Positions 23,178 to 33,830 of a stretch of 64,000 nt of DNA are shown here, one piece after another. How positions within the stretch are numbered: position 1 is the stretch's first letter; each line of letters starts with the position of its first letter. This DNA comes from Ampullaceana balthica (taxonomy: Eukaryota > Mollusca > Gastropoda > Lymnaeidae). The translations under genes were made by a program, and so were the position numbers. Under the pieces are notes generated by a model. That model had not been told where the DNA came from and made no database searches. It was given only the letters and a program-made list of their open reading frames with translations. The stretch lies in the NCBI GenBank assembly GCA_944989445.1, contig CALYLW010000043.1, positions 887,001 through 951,000 on the forward strand, written 5' to 3'.

Positions 23178-23474
23178 CGTTATCTTATCTTATCTGGTCT
23201 TATCTTATCTATACAGACCCTCTTTCTAAGCAGAAGATAATTGCGTCCACAGACCATGACATGTGATCTGTTGGCAAGTGATGCAGCGTTCACAGGCCAC
23301 GGCTTTGTGGGTTCCACGCATTACCCAGCCGCCTAACTAGTGTTAGGTACCCATTCGGAGCTGGGTGACTCAGGGACGCCCTAGGCCCCGGGAACAAATC
23401 CTTGCCTTCACATGGATTCGAAACCGTGACCATCGGTACGCAAGTCGAGCGCGCTGCAACTCGACCACCGCGTA
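23178..23474 (-). mobile_element. tRNA-derived SINE, copy B
   Basis: Near full-length minus-strand copy of the same SINE as at 1.4, 48.3 and 56.0 kb. The head at 23474 is slightly diverged, the body is complete, and the tail ends in repeated AGATAAGATAAG-type units. The AGATAAG repeat is expanded relative to other copies. Confidence 0.9.
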
Positions 23475-24847
23475 GCCAGGGGTGATTGAAACGATCCAAT
23501 CACACAAGTGCTGGCGGCCAGTAAACCTAATCAACACTACCGATGTCGCAGTGTTATAAATTCCTACAGGGAGTACAATTACCAGGGTTTAATGCACTTA
23601 ATTTCTACAACTTGTCTTAATTAAACTCGCAATATCACAAGCCTGGAAGTAGGCCTTTAGCAACGGCGAAAATAGTTCCCAATAAATAAATAACTTTATT
23701 ATCTTAATCTTAACTCATCTGAACATTTATTTAAGCAAGGCACTTTAATTAATTTTGCTTAGACTCGTTATTACGTTTTGCTTCAAGAGTTTAATGACGG
23801 ATAATAATGCGCTTCATCTTATGTTAATAAAGTCACATAAGAGAAGTTAAGAAAATATATTATTGACGTGCCCTAATAAACGGACACATATTTGTTAACA
23901 TACTCCTATTCAGCATGTAGAAAAGACGAAAACAACTATTTCTAAGGTGTAAAGAGACGTTAAATATATCTTAAATATATATTTTCAGATTTAATAACAA
24001 GCCATGCTATAATATGTTAAAGAAACTCGCTAACTCATGATTATAATTGAGCATGATGATAATGTCTTTAAGGAGACACGCAAGAGCTTTAATAAATGTT
24101 TCCTTCATATCGGTAAAGGAAAGAATTAACAAAAATCTAAATGATCATCTGTGTCTATGACTAAGTGGTAGTGTTTATTTTGAGTATAAGTAGTTGAATT
24201 TTCACCCGAGAAGATGGCACTCAAGTTTCGTATTTCAATTCTAGCAAATGAACAAAAAAGAGATTGATAAAAAATTAAAAGCCTTGGGTTTCCAAATATA
24301 CAACTTTGACATATTCATATACAACTTTGACATTTTCATATTCGCTTCACATAGTTTTCAACATTGGTGATATGCTGCTTAAAATGTGATAAATCACAAG
24401 AAATGAACAATGCAACGTATGCAGGATCAGCGCCCAAATCTGCAATTCAGACTTGCAGTGTTTAATTTTCTAATACTAATATGAAATTGCTTTTTTCTAT
24501 AGACACGTTGTTAAAAATTTCTGTTCACTTCTTTTTTGCTTATACTTTATTTAAACATACAGCTGAAAAATTATTTTTTCTTTAATAAGATATAGATGGA
24601 TGTTATATCATGCAGAAATTTTATAAAATGAATTACGACTTTGACTCAATAATAATAAGCATAAATTCGTTAAATTGGAAATTTGCACATTGCAGTTTTA
24701 TTAAATTTTGGAATTTATTAGTTCATCTCTCTTTTTTAATTGTTATTGTGCAAAATCTAAACGTCAAAAGCTATCAGACATTTCAGTGAAGCCATTTTTA
24801 AATGATTATGTTCTAAACACTAATCAGCAATGAATTTCAACACAGAA
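23475..24847. other. AT-rich stretch with nothing recognised
   Basis: No open frame above background, no inverted repeats of note, no RNA genes seen. Confidence 0.6.
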
Positions 24848-25028
24848 TGTGTCTTCGACTCAATGTTTTATAACGTAACAGATTGTGTCTTCGACTCAAT
24901 GTTTTATATCGTAACAGATTGTGTCTTCGACTTAATGTTTTATAACGTAACAGATTGTGACTTAGACTCAATGTTTTATAACGTAACAGGTTGTGACTTA
25001 GACTCAATGTTTTGTAACGTAACAGAAT
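24848..25028. repeat. 36-bp tandem repeat, 5 copies
   Basis: Unit GATTGTGTCTTCGACTCAAT plus GTTTTATAACGTAACA. Length is a multiple of three, so one plus-strand frame (24830-25030) repeats a 12-residue peptide (CVFDSMFYNVTD). No start context or homology supports real coding. Confidence 0.9.
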
Positions 25029-25627
25029 AAAAAGATAAAAACAAAAGCCAACAAGACGTAAAGATTTTCATCTTTTAATCATGTATTCCTTTCTATTCCT
25101 ACACGTGTAATCTCTGTCCACTTCAATAAGTGACCTATTTATACATGCTATTTGAACACCAGATTGGACTGGACACGTGTCTTAGCAACACTATCTAGCA
25201 ACACTATCAGACACGCATTAACGTTGGAACCTATGAAAAGCGGTCCATATTTAAACTTATTCCATTTTTTAAGTTCCTTTTTTCATCTTTCTTTTCAAAG
25301 CAAAGACATCTTGTCGATGAGTTCCAAGAAGTTTTACTTGTTTTCAGATGAATCAAACTCGATATACAACTACCATGATATAACTTTCAACTTCTAGTAC
25401 AATCATTTTTACTAATGAATTCACACTAATAACATTCTTTTGATTGAGTAAATCAGTGATGGATGATATTTTAAACACATTTATAGAGTGACCCAAACTA
25501 ACATAAAAATCCTGACGAACCGATCAGGTATGTCCCATCAAAGTTCATGATATGCAGAAAGTAATTCATGTCACAAAGTAACCGTTTTTTGCTAGCCGTG
25601 GCTGACTGTGGGTCTTGGACTGTGTTT

Positions 25628-25750
25628 CTACTTTCGTTTCTTGGACTTGGCGGCCAAGAATCTCTCCAAGGCCTTCTGCCCGTGCTCGTGGGCCTTCTGC
25701 ACCAAGTTCTTGGGCATGATCTTCTTTAACGCCCTGGTGATGATGCGGGG
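25628..25750 (-). CDS. H2B-like gene, exon 3 (terminal)
   Basis: 40 codons plus TAG after the acceptor TTCATTCACAG. It encodes PRIITRALKKIMP and the C-terminal helix through KSKKRK. Codons are strongly G/C-ending (AAG, ATC, CCC, GCC, CTG-type), in contrast with the AT-rich surroundings, which supports real coding. This part aligns to H2B without gaps, from the SREIQTA to the TSSK segment of the canonical protein. Confidence 0.84.
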   Translation of the reverse strand, partial: PRIITRALKKIMPKNLVQKAHEHGQKALERFLAAKSKKRK

Positions 25751-28700
25751 CTGTGAATGAAGTGAGAATATCATTAGAGAACATGGAGTGACATTCAAAT
25801 CAATGAATGAAATATATACACATACAGGGTGATACAAATCAAGATTTAAAGGGGGGGGGATTTCATTCATAGTAATTAAAACCTTAAAATATTTAATTTA
25901 AGGAATTTATCATTAAAAAAAAATAGCCATTCAGTTGCCGTCCTCCCGTATAAATGAATTCTTGAAATCTGCTCCGTTGATCAACATGCAGTGTGTGATG
26001 TTGATCGACATGCAGTGTGTGATGTTGATCGACATGCAGTGTGTGATGTTGATCGACATGCAGTGTGTGATGTTGATCGACATGCAGTGTGTGATGTTGA
26101 TCGACATGCAGTGTGTGATGTTGATCGACATGCAGTGTGTGATGTTAATCGACATGCAGTGTGTGATGTTGATCGACATGCAGTGTGTGATGTTGATCGA
26201 CATGCAGTGTGTGATGTTGATCGACATGCAGTGTGTGATGTTGATCGACATGCAGTGTGTGATGTTGATCGACATGCAGTGTGTGATGTTGATCGACATG
26301 CAGTGTGTGATGTTGATCGACATGCAGTGTGTGATGTTGATCGACATGCAGTGTGTGATGTTGATCGACATGCAGTGTGTGATGTTGATCGACATGCAGT
26401 GTGTGATGTTGATCGACATGCAGTGTGTGATGTTGATCGACATGCAGTGTGTGATGTTGATCGACATGCAGTGTGTGATGTTGATCGACATGCAGTGTGT
26501 GATGTTGATCGACATGCAGTGTGTGATGTTGATCGACATGCAGTGTGTGATGTTGATCGACATGCAGTGTGTGATGTTGATCGACATGCAGTGTGTGATG
26601 TTGATCGACATGCAGTGTGTGATGTTGATCGACATGCAGTGTGTGATGTTGATCGACATGCAGTGTGTGATGTTGATCGACATGCAGTGTGTGATGTTGA
26701 TCGACATGCAGTGTGTGATGTTGATCGACATGCAGTGTGTGATGTTGATCGACATGCAGTGTGTGATGTTAATCGACACGCAGTGTGTTATGTTAATCGA
26801 CACGCAGTGTGTTATGTTAATCGACACGCAGTGTGTGATGTTGATCGACATGCAGTGTGTGATGTTGATCCATCCTGTTGAGACCTGTTTTTTTTAACGT
26901 GTGGAGAATTTCTCAATTCAGGTGTAACGAAAGATCGTAACAACTCCACTTAACAGTTACTGTGGCTGCCTGTTCATTAAAAAAATTATCCGAATGATTT
27001 CATGTAATTTAACAGCACACCATACTTCAATCTTACAAACGTGCAATGGGCGTTCATAAACTTCATTAGGATCTGTGTCTGTCCAGTACCGGTAGTTCTG
27101 TGTCTTTCCAGTAATGGTATTTTTGTATCTGTCCAGTAACGGTAGTTTTGTATCTGTCCAGTAACGGTAGTTTTGTATCTGTCCAGTAACGGTAGTTTTG
27201 TATCTGTCCAGTAACGGTAGTTTTGTATCTGTCCAGTAACGGTAGTTTTGTATCTGTCCAGTAACGGTAGTTTTGTATCTGTCCAGTAACGGTAGTTTTG
27301 TATCTGTCCAGTAACGGTAGTCTTGTATCTGTCCAGTACCGGTAGTTTTGTATCTGTCCAGTAACGGTAGTTTTGTATTTGTCCAGTAACGGTAGTTTTG
27401 TATCTGTCCAGTAACGGTAGTTTTATATCTGTCCAGTAACGGTAGCTCTGTGTCTGTCCAGTAACGGTAGTTTTGTGTATGTCCAGTAACGGTAGTTTTG
27501 TGTCTGTCCAGTAATGGTAATTTTGTGTATGTCCAGTAACGGTAGATTTGTGTCTGTCCAGTAACGGTAGTTCTGTGTATGTCCAGTAACGGTAGATTTG
27601 TGTCTGTCCAGTAACGGTAGTTATGTATCTGTCCAGTAACGGTAGATTTGTATCTGTCCAGTAACGGTAGTTTTGTATCTGTCCAGTAACGGTAGTTTTG
27701 TATCTGTCCAGTAACGGTAGTTTTGTATCTGTCCAGTAACGGTAGTCTTGTATCTGTCCAGTAACGGTAGTTTTGTATCTGTCCAGTAACGGTAGTTTTG
27801 TATTTGTCCAGTAACGGTAGATTTGTGTCTGTCCAGTAACGGTAGACTTTTGTCTGTCCAGTAACGGTAGATTTTTGTCTGTCCAGTAACGGTAGATTTT
27901 TGTCTGTGCAGTAACGACAGTCTGTCCAGTAACTGTATTGTGTCCAGTAACGGTATTTTTGTATCTGTCCAGTAACTGTAGTTTTGTATCCGTCCAGTAA
28001 CAGTAGTTTTGTATCTGTCCAGTAACGGTAATTTTGTATCTGTCCAGTAACGGTCGTTTTGTATCTGTCCAGTAACGGTAGTTTTGTATCAGTCCAGTAA
28101 CGGTAGTTTTGTGTATGTCCAGTAACGGTAGTTTTGTATGTCCAGTAACGGTAGTTTTGTATCTGTCCAGTAACGGTAATTTTGTATCTGTCCAGTAACG
28201 GTAGATTTTTGTCTGTCCAGTAACGGTAGTCTGTCCGGTAATGGTAGTCTGTCCAGTAACGCTAGTCTGTCCAGTAACGGTAGTCTGTCCAGTAACGGTA
28301 GTCTGTCCAGTAACGGAAGTCTGTCCAGTAACGGTAGTCTCTCCAGTAACGGTAGTTTTGCTTATTCACGTAACATGTGATATGAGAATGGGCCTCATCT
28401 GACATCCAAAACTTGCTTAGAAATTCTTCGGGCGAGAATTGTTCCATGACAATTTGATCTTAAAATTCGGAAGCGTACCCTGACCCCCCAGATCGCCAGT
28501 TTTGTCAGTTTGTGATTTTTTGTTTGTGGGTATCTTAAGATAAAGTATACACGACTCGACAAATATCTCGAAATGAGTTAAAACGGAGAATTCGGGATGA
28601 AATTCAGGATATCCCAGCTAGCATGCTGCAGCGGTCAGTGAGGAATCTCAACAGCAGATTTCAAGAATGCATTTGTACTGGAGGACGACATCTGAAGCAC

Positions 28701-29119
28701 GTAATTTTAAAAAATGATAAATTCCATCAACGTTTCTTAAATGGCATATTATAAGGTTTCAATGACTGTGTATACATTAACAAAATAACTCTTGATCTAA
28801 TTGGATGGTTCAAATTTTCTGTTTTTATTTTATCATCCTTTACATCATCAATCTTTCACTTTGTCCTCCACACGCTATCGTCTGTCAGTCTATTACTCTC
28901 AGTTTATTTTTGACTATTTTAACATTTTTTCGTATATCCTTATATTTGTTTGAGGTTTCGTTTGTTTCACCGCTCTCTCTCTCTCTCTCTCTAATTCTTT
29001 CTCTCTCTCATTCTCTCTCTCTCTCATTCTCTCGCTTTCTTATTCTCTCACTCTCATTCTCTCTAATTTTCTCTCTCTCTCTCTCTCATTCTGTCTCTCT
29101 CGCTCTCTCTTTCTGTCTA

Positions 29120-29178
<59 letters not shown>

Positions 29179-30637
29179 GTGTGTCAGAAGTGATTTCTTT
29201 CTTGAATTTATGTAACAACAAAAATGTAAACCAAGTCAAATATGTCGTGCACAGAATCTATTCTTACCATATAATTTTAACTACATTAAGAATAATCTAT
29301 TTCTTTTCAAATAAATTTTACTTATATTTAATCCCTGAAGTTTTTTTTTAGAGCATTACATGGTTTTATAAACAATCATTCATCTATAAATTAAACAACA
29401 GTATTACATTTTTAATTAAAAAATATATATCAATATTTTTCTTTACAATAATCAATATTAAACGCATATAACCATATAACATGGGTAAATTTCATTGTGA
29501 TCATGTCAGAAAATCTGTAGACATGTTGACCAAGATAAAACGAAACACAGACGTAGTGGCCATATCTCGCCCTCAGACATGCTAAGTTGACTTACTTTAA
29601 GAGTCTTCCTTCGTCCCATCTTGCTCTTCGCCTCGGTGGCGATGTGATGAAGTGTGTCTTTCAGGATCATGTCCATCAAGTGCAGCGTCTGGCCGGTCAT
29701 TTTAATCCGGGGCTTGACTTTCTTCTGCACCTGCACGTCATATAGAGATATCACCTTTAAGTACCTTTAGCACCTACAATCATATACATGTTGCATCGGT
29801 TTAACAATAACAACGAATCATAATGCGTAGCTGTGACAATAACAGTCAGAAATGTTGAGTCCCATTGAAAACTAGGTCACACAAACAAATATGCTGAAGA
29901 CATTCTTATGTCTAGAAGAGCGTTTCAGCGTGCGTACAGGCGATGAAGTGCGCTGATTTCACTCTATCTAACTACCAGTATATGACGAATATACGCCCAC
30001 GTCTTGACATTTGTATATAATGTGTATGTAACTATGTTCAGGAAGATTGAGAGTGCAATGACTTTGCACAATTTGTTGGAAATGTTTGTAAGCCGCGTTG
30101 AGCCCAGCCCTAGGCTGGGGTATTGCGCTATGTAAGTGAACAAAATACATAATTAAATAAATAAGCTAGCAACCGATAAAACTTTTTTATGAAATAATAT
30201 AATAGTATATAAATTTTATCCACCCCTTCTCCCCCCTCCTAACAAATTACCCCACTACCCCATCCCTATACCATAATGTCATTTTCCGGGTAAGTGTAGT
30301 CCAAAAGTAGAATGTCACTTAGCTTCACTGAAAGCACTGATCATGATATATGAATTTCGCTGGCTTGTGCACTATCATCTACACGAAGCCAAAATCCCGC
30401 TAAATTCGTAAAGTCGATTATATATTATATTTAAACTAAACAAACCTTTTTAATGTAATGGTGGAATTTGACGCTTTGCATATTTTGCGGTACTGTTGTT
30501 GGGAAGTTAAATTCATATTTAGTCCTCCGCCTCCTCTTCTTTCCGCTGCTTGGACCGGCTGATGTGCTGGGTCTGTGACTCGCCTTCTTGGTCCTACAAC
30601 TACGTCGAGGCCGACTGGTCCTTTTCCTGGTAGCCAT
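25628..30637 (-). CDS. Divergent histone H2B-like variant, three exons (149 aa)
   Basis: Predicted nuclear core-histone-fold protein that should pair with H2A in chromatin. Exons are 30637-30446, 29730-29596 and 25750-25628 on the minus strand; both introns are GT/AG and phase 0, and the joined frame runs from ATG to TAG. Residues 1-40 are an Arg/Lys/Ser-rich tail ending in a GKKRRRRTK block that resembles the basic repression-domain stretch of H2B. About 14 extra residues follow before helix 1 (VKFHHYIKKVQKKVKP). Helix 2 includes MDMILKDTLHHIATEA. Loop L2 reads RRKTLK, two residues shorter than canonical H2B. Helix 3 and the C-terminal helix follow (PRIITRALKKIMP, then LVQKAHEHGQKALERF), ending in AAKSKKRK. 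Canonical H2B is about 125 residues and normally intronless. Identity over the fold is, by eye, roughly a quarter to a third. No histone 3' stem-loop was seen, so a polyadenylated, replication-independent transcript is likely. Germline use is inference only. Confidence 0.85.
25984..26870. repeat. 24-bp minisatellite, about 37 copies, in intron 2 of the H2B-like gene
   Basis: Unit TGATGTTGATCGACATGCAG plus TGTG, almost perfectly homogeneous. One unit near 26147 carries GTTAATC, and three variant units (CACGCAG, TTATGTTAA) cluster at the right end. Because 24 is a multiple of three and the unit lacks stops, long artificial open frames of about 300 codons exist on both strands. Confidence 0.97.
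27072..28360. repeat. 25-bp minisatellite, about 50 copies, in intron 2 of the H2B-like gene
   Basis: Unit GTAGTTTTGTATCTGTCCAG plus TAACG. Variants (GTGTCTG, GTGTATG, AGATTTG) occur in the middle. The right end (about 28215-28350) changes to an 18-bp form lacking TTTGTAT. The array lies about 200 bp from the 24-bp array and is unrelated to it in sequence. Confidence 0.96.
28973..29183. repeat. CT-rich microsatellite in intron 2
   Basis: About 210 bases of (CT)n with interspersed TTCT, ATTCT and GTCT variants, ending in a short GTGTGT. On the gene strand this is a polypurine (GA)n tract about 400 bp downstream of exon 2. Confidence 0.95.
29596..29730 (-). CDS. H2B-like gene, exon 2
   Basis: 45 codons between the acceptor ...GACGTGCAG and the donor GTAAGT. 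It encodes VQKKVKPRIKMTG through EAKSKMGRRKTLK, which covers the rest of helix 1, loop L1, helix 2 and most of loop L2. A second AG six bases downstream is possible, but the upstream AG keeps the alignment to H2B (KVLKQVHP) ungapped, so it is preferred. Confidence 0.83.
30446..30637 (-). CDS. H2B-like gene, exon 1
   Basis: Coding part of exon 1: 64 codons from the ATG at 30637-30635 to an AAG codon, followed directly by the donor GTTTGT. It encodes the basic N-terminal tail and the start of helix 1 (FHHYIKK). Reading on past the donor hits a stop four codons later, which supports splicing here. Confidence 0.82.
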
Positions 30638-30885
30638 TGATGTTGAAACTCACGCTGGATTTCCTGGTAGCGCTGTTAAAGTCGGTTGGAAAGTGTCAAC
30701 AACACGGTAAATGCCCTAAAACCAACTCAGTCGCACACCCACGAATGTGCAGCTACTCCGCACTTGGCAACAAAACAGAGAAGAGCTAACGTCACGTCGA
30801 AAACCAACACGTCACTTCCTGCTTTTGTCTTTTGCGGATATAAATATAATAGAAAAGAAAAGACACACACTGATGACGCTATTTG
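30638..30885 (-). promoter_or_regulatory. Upstream region of the H2B-like gene with CRE-type half sites
   Basis: Reading the minus strand upstream of the ATG, there are two TGACGT half sites (30794-30789 and 30814-30809, spaced 20 bp) and a GCGTCA half site at 30879-30874. A TATA-like AT run lies at 30850-30837. The region is more GC- and CpG-rich than the DNA beyond 30900. The true start site is unknown, and a 5' noncoding exon cannot be excluded. Confidence 0.3.
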
Positions 30886-31211
30886 ATTTATTTTAAATTA
30901 TGTAAATATTTTGTGTTCCCTGAAACGTTCAGGCTTTAATTAAATAGAGTCGAGAAATAATTTTTAAATGAATGAATGCTTCCTTCTAATTCGCAAATAC
31001 TAACCGTGCTAGACTAGCATGGTCGTTATGCTTTGGTGTTTAAATAGTTTATCAAAGAAAAAAAAAGTCTTAAAATTTTCAGTAAATTAAGATGGATTCA
31101 TTGCCTATTTTTTTAATCTAAGTAAAACAACTTAAAAATTGATGTTTGTTAAGCAAATATTATTGAACTGTTGTAAACCTTTGACATAGATTTAATTTTA
31201 ATACTTCTGTT

Positions 31212-31341
31212 TATGTATTTATTCTAATGAAGTAATAAGCCGAAACATTTAAACATGTATTTATTCTAATGAAGTAATAAGCCGAAACATTTAAACATGT
31301 ATTTATTCTAATGAAGTAATAAGCCGAAACATTTAAACATG
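31212..31341. repeat. 42-bp tandem repeat, 3 copies
   Basis: Unit TATTTATTCTAATGAAGTAA plus TAAGCCGAAACATTTAAACATG, essentially identical in all copies. The GAAG...GCCGAAAC core resembles the module in the 12.4- and 57.3-kb repeats. Confidence 0.9.
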
Positions 31342-31574
31342 TTTTTTTTTCAATAAAAAACATTTAATGTATCGTTTTAATCGCAAGCTTTGAGTGTGCA
31401 TTTGTTCAGTTAAAATAAATTATGAACTATAATTATTTAATTATAAATTAAAAATCTTTCTTTATTTCTAATGTGCATCTTTGAAAAGCATACGTAAACG
31501 ACGCTGTGGAAATTTTTATCATGTAATTATTGTTAAAATTCTGATAAAAGTGAAGGAATAGACATCAACCTTTG

Positions 31575-31645
31575 ATACGTGTAAAACACAATCTTCTTTA
31601 TAGAAATAGATCCGGTAATAGAAAAGATAAGATAGGATATTTTGC
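31575..31645 (+). mobile_element. SINE/LINE 3'-tail remnant
   Basis: CAATCTTCTTTATAGAAATAG followed by AGATAAGATAGG resembles the shared LINE/SINE 3' tail. The minus-strand translation (DCVLHVSKV) resembles the same tail translated from the LINE copies. Decayed. Confidence 0.45.
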
Positions 31646-32149
31646 ATTAGATTTATTTTTAAAATAATTATAATACCTATTTCAAATTTTCCTCTCGATT
31701 CATGCTTCTTCATTCAATACACTCTTACTTAACGAAGCTATAAAAAAAAATTCAAATGATTGGATATGCACCATTACACGTGCATTTTGTTCGTACCATG
31801 AACAAATATTATTTTATTTTCTACGTGAACATGAATCCCATAGAAATGAACTTGATAAATACAAATTTAAGTTTGACATAAGAAAAAATATCTCTGTCTG
31901 TCTGTCTAATTTATTGCATTAGACCTAACAAATATTTAAATCATAGACACCTGTGCCGGAGATCAAGGAAGCAACTTCTTTAAAGCTAATTGACAAAGTA
32001 TGAGAAAGAATGCAAGTTGAGATTTTAGATTTATTTAAATGAGTTTAAATTAATATATAAGCAAATCAATGGGACCCAATACAAAATATCATAAGTGGTA
32101 TTTAATTTGTTTAAAAATAGTCTTCCCTTATCCACGTTTTTTCTTCAAT

Positions 32150-33075
32150 CAAGAATCACTTACCCCAATCCTTTTCTACCATCACTAACCCCTAGAATTT
32201 TCTACAATCACCTACCCTTATCATTTTCTACAATCACTTACCTCCATCCTTTTCTACAATCGCTTACCCCATTTCTTTTATACCATCACTTACCCCCATC
32301 TTTTTCTACCATCACTAACCCCTATAATTTTCTACAATCACCTACACTTATCATTTTCTACAATCACTTACCTCCATCCTTTTCTACAATCACTTACCCC
32401 CCCATCCTTTTCTACCATCACTTACCCCCAATCTTTTATACCATCCCTTACCCCCATCCTTCTCTAACCATCACTTACCCCCAACCTTTTCAAGTACATC
32501 AAAGAACTTCATCTACCCTACAGAAAGCCTCTCCCTTTATTTTATTATCCTTTTCTACAATCACTTACCTCCCCCCATCCTTTTCTACCATCACTTACCC
32601 CCATCCTTTTCTACAATCACTTAACTCCATCCTTTTCTACAATCACTTACCCCCCATCTTTTTCTACCATCACTTACCCCCATTCTTTTATACGATCACT
32701 TACCCCCATCCTTTTCTACCGTCACTAACCCCTAACATTTTCTACAATCACCTACCCTTATCATTTTCTACAATCACTTACCTCCATCCTTTTCTACAAT
32801 CACTTACCCCCCCACCCTTTTCTACCATCACTTACCCCCAACCTTTTCAAGTACATCAAAGAACTTCATCTACCCTACAGAAAGCCTCTCCCTTTATTGT
32901 ATTATCCTTTTCTACAATCACTTACCCCCCCCCCATCCTTTCTACCATCACTTACCCCCATCCTTTTCTACCATCACTTACCCCCATCCTTCTCTAACCA
33001 TCACTTATCCCCAACCTTTTCAAGTACATCAAAGAAATTCATCTACCCTACAGAAAGCCTATCCCTTTATTTTAT
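32150..33075. repeat. Pyrimidine-rich 25-27-bp minisatellite with higher-order blocks
   Basis: Unit CCATCCTTTTCTACCATCAC plus TTACCC, with CTACAATCACTTAC and TAGAATTTTCTACAATC variants. A distinct 60-bp segment starting CAAGTACATCAAAGAACTTC and ending CCTTTATTTTATTATC recurs three times (about 32490, 32846, 33020), so the array is built from larger composite blocks. The 300-codon plus-strand frame is an artefact of the unit lacking stops. Confidence 0.88.
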
Positions 33076-33249
33076 TATCTACCTCCCAGTTTCAACACAA
33101 AAAAAGACCATCGACTCTCTCCCCACATTCACATTACATTCTATCAACATACCAAGCACTCATCTCAATCTAAGCCACAGAGAAGATTCATGTTCACGTA
33201 CTGGTTTCACCAAAGGGAGATAGCATTTTGGTTTTAAACTAATATTCCC

Positions 33250-33830
33250 GGCGTTCCAGTGCCAGCATTATGGATTCCCCTTTTGTATCCTACCCAGTGC
33301 GATCCCGTTGCATGATGGGATCCTATACGACGATTGGCTATCATACCACCGTTTGATGACGTTGCATAGTACTATCACATTCTGGTTTTAACTCTTTTAT
33401 AGATATTTCCCCACACTTTTAGGGAGTACATTATACTGGTATGATCCTGTTTAATATTGGGATCCAGTTCTAGTTTGATTCCCTTTTGTTATCGATGGTT
33501 TAACATACCCCAGTATTAACCCGTTGCATAATGGAATTCCGTTATGAGTTAAATTCCCTTTCCCTAATATAATTCTTTGGCTTAATGGGATCCCTGTATG
33601 TGTCAAATACTTTTCCTGGAATGCGATCCCATACTTGGATGGAATGACATGTCTCAGGATGGTCAATTTCCCATGGTGGACAAATTCTTTGTCAAATCCC
33701 TTTCCCCAATACGAAGCCATACTTAGAGGGGATAATATAACCAACGTATGATCCCTTTTTCATAATACGATCCCATTCTGGTTTGAATCCCTTTTACCCG
33801 ATATCACATCGTTTTCTCAGACTTCTGTAG
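33250..33830. repeat. Degenerate 45-bp-scale tandem repeat
   Basis: Motifs such as GATCCCGTTGCATAATGGGA, TTTGATTCCCTTTT and ATACGATCCCATTCTGG recur irregularly at about 40-50 bp, heavily diverged. The minus-strand peptide repeats NGIPL/TGIPL motifs. Confidence 0.6.

Larger units (their letters stand above)
30886..32149. other. AT-rich stretch upstream of the H2B-like gene
   Basis: Holds the 42-bp triplicate and a LINE/SINE tail remnant. Otherwise nothing is recognised. Confidence 0.6.

Noticed and set aside
25931..26897. Three overlapping 300-codon frames on both strands
   Set aside because: A 24-bp repeat (multiple of three) without stops; near-perfect DNA identity and location inside the H2B-like intron argue against coding.
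27072..28360. Regular short direct repeats that could suggest a CRISPR array
   Set aside because: Units are contiguous with no unique spacers, and the sequence is clearly eukaryotic; it is a minisatellite.
28805..29215. 136-codon Leu/Ser-rich frame
   Set aside because: Encoded by the CT microsatellite; LSLSLS is the expected artefact.
31212..31341. Hammerhead-ribozyme-like order CTAATGA...CGAAAC in a tandem repeat
   Set aside because: The core requires CTGATGA and a stem II; here the G is A and no stem II pairs, so self-cleavage is not supported.
32095..32997. 300-codon plus-strand frame rich in Phe, Pro, Thr
   Set aside because: Pyrimidine-rich minisatellite lacking stops; no start context or homology.
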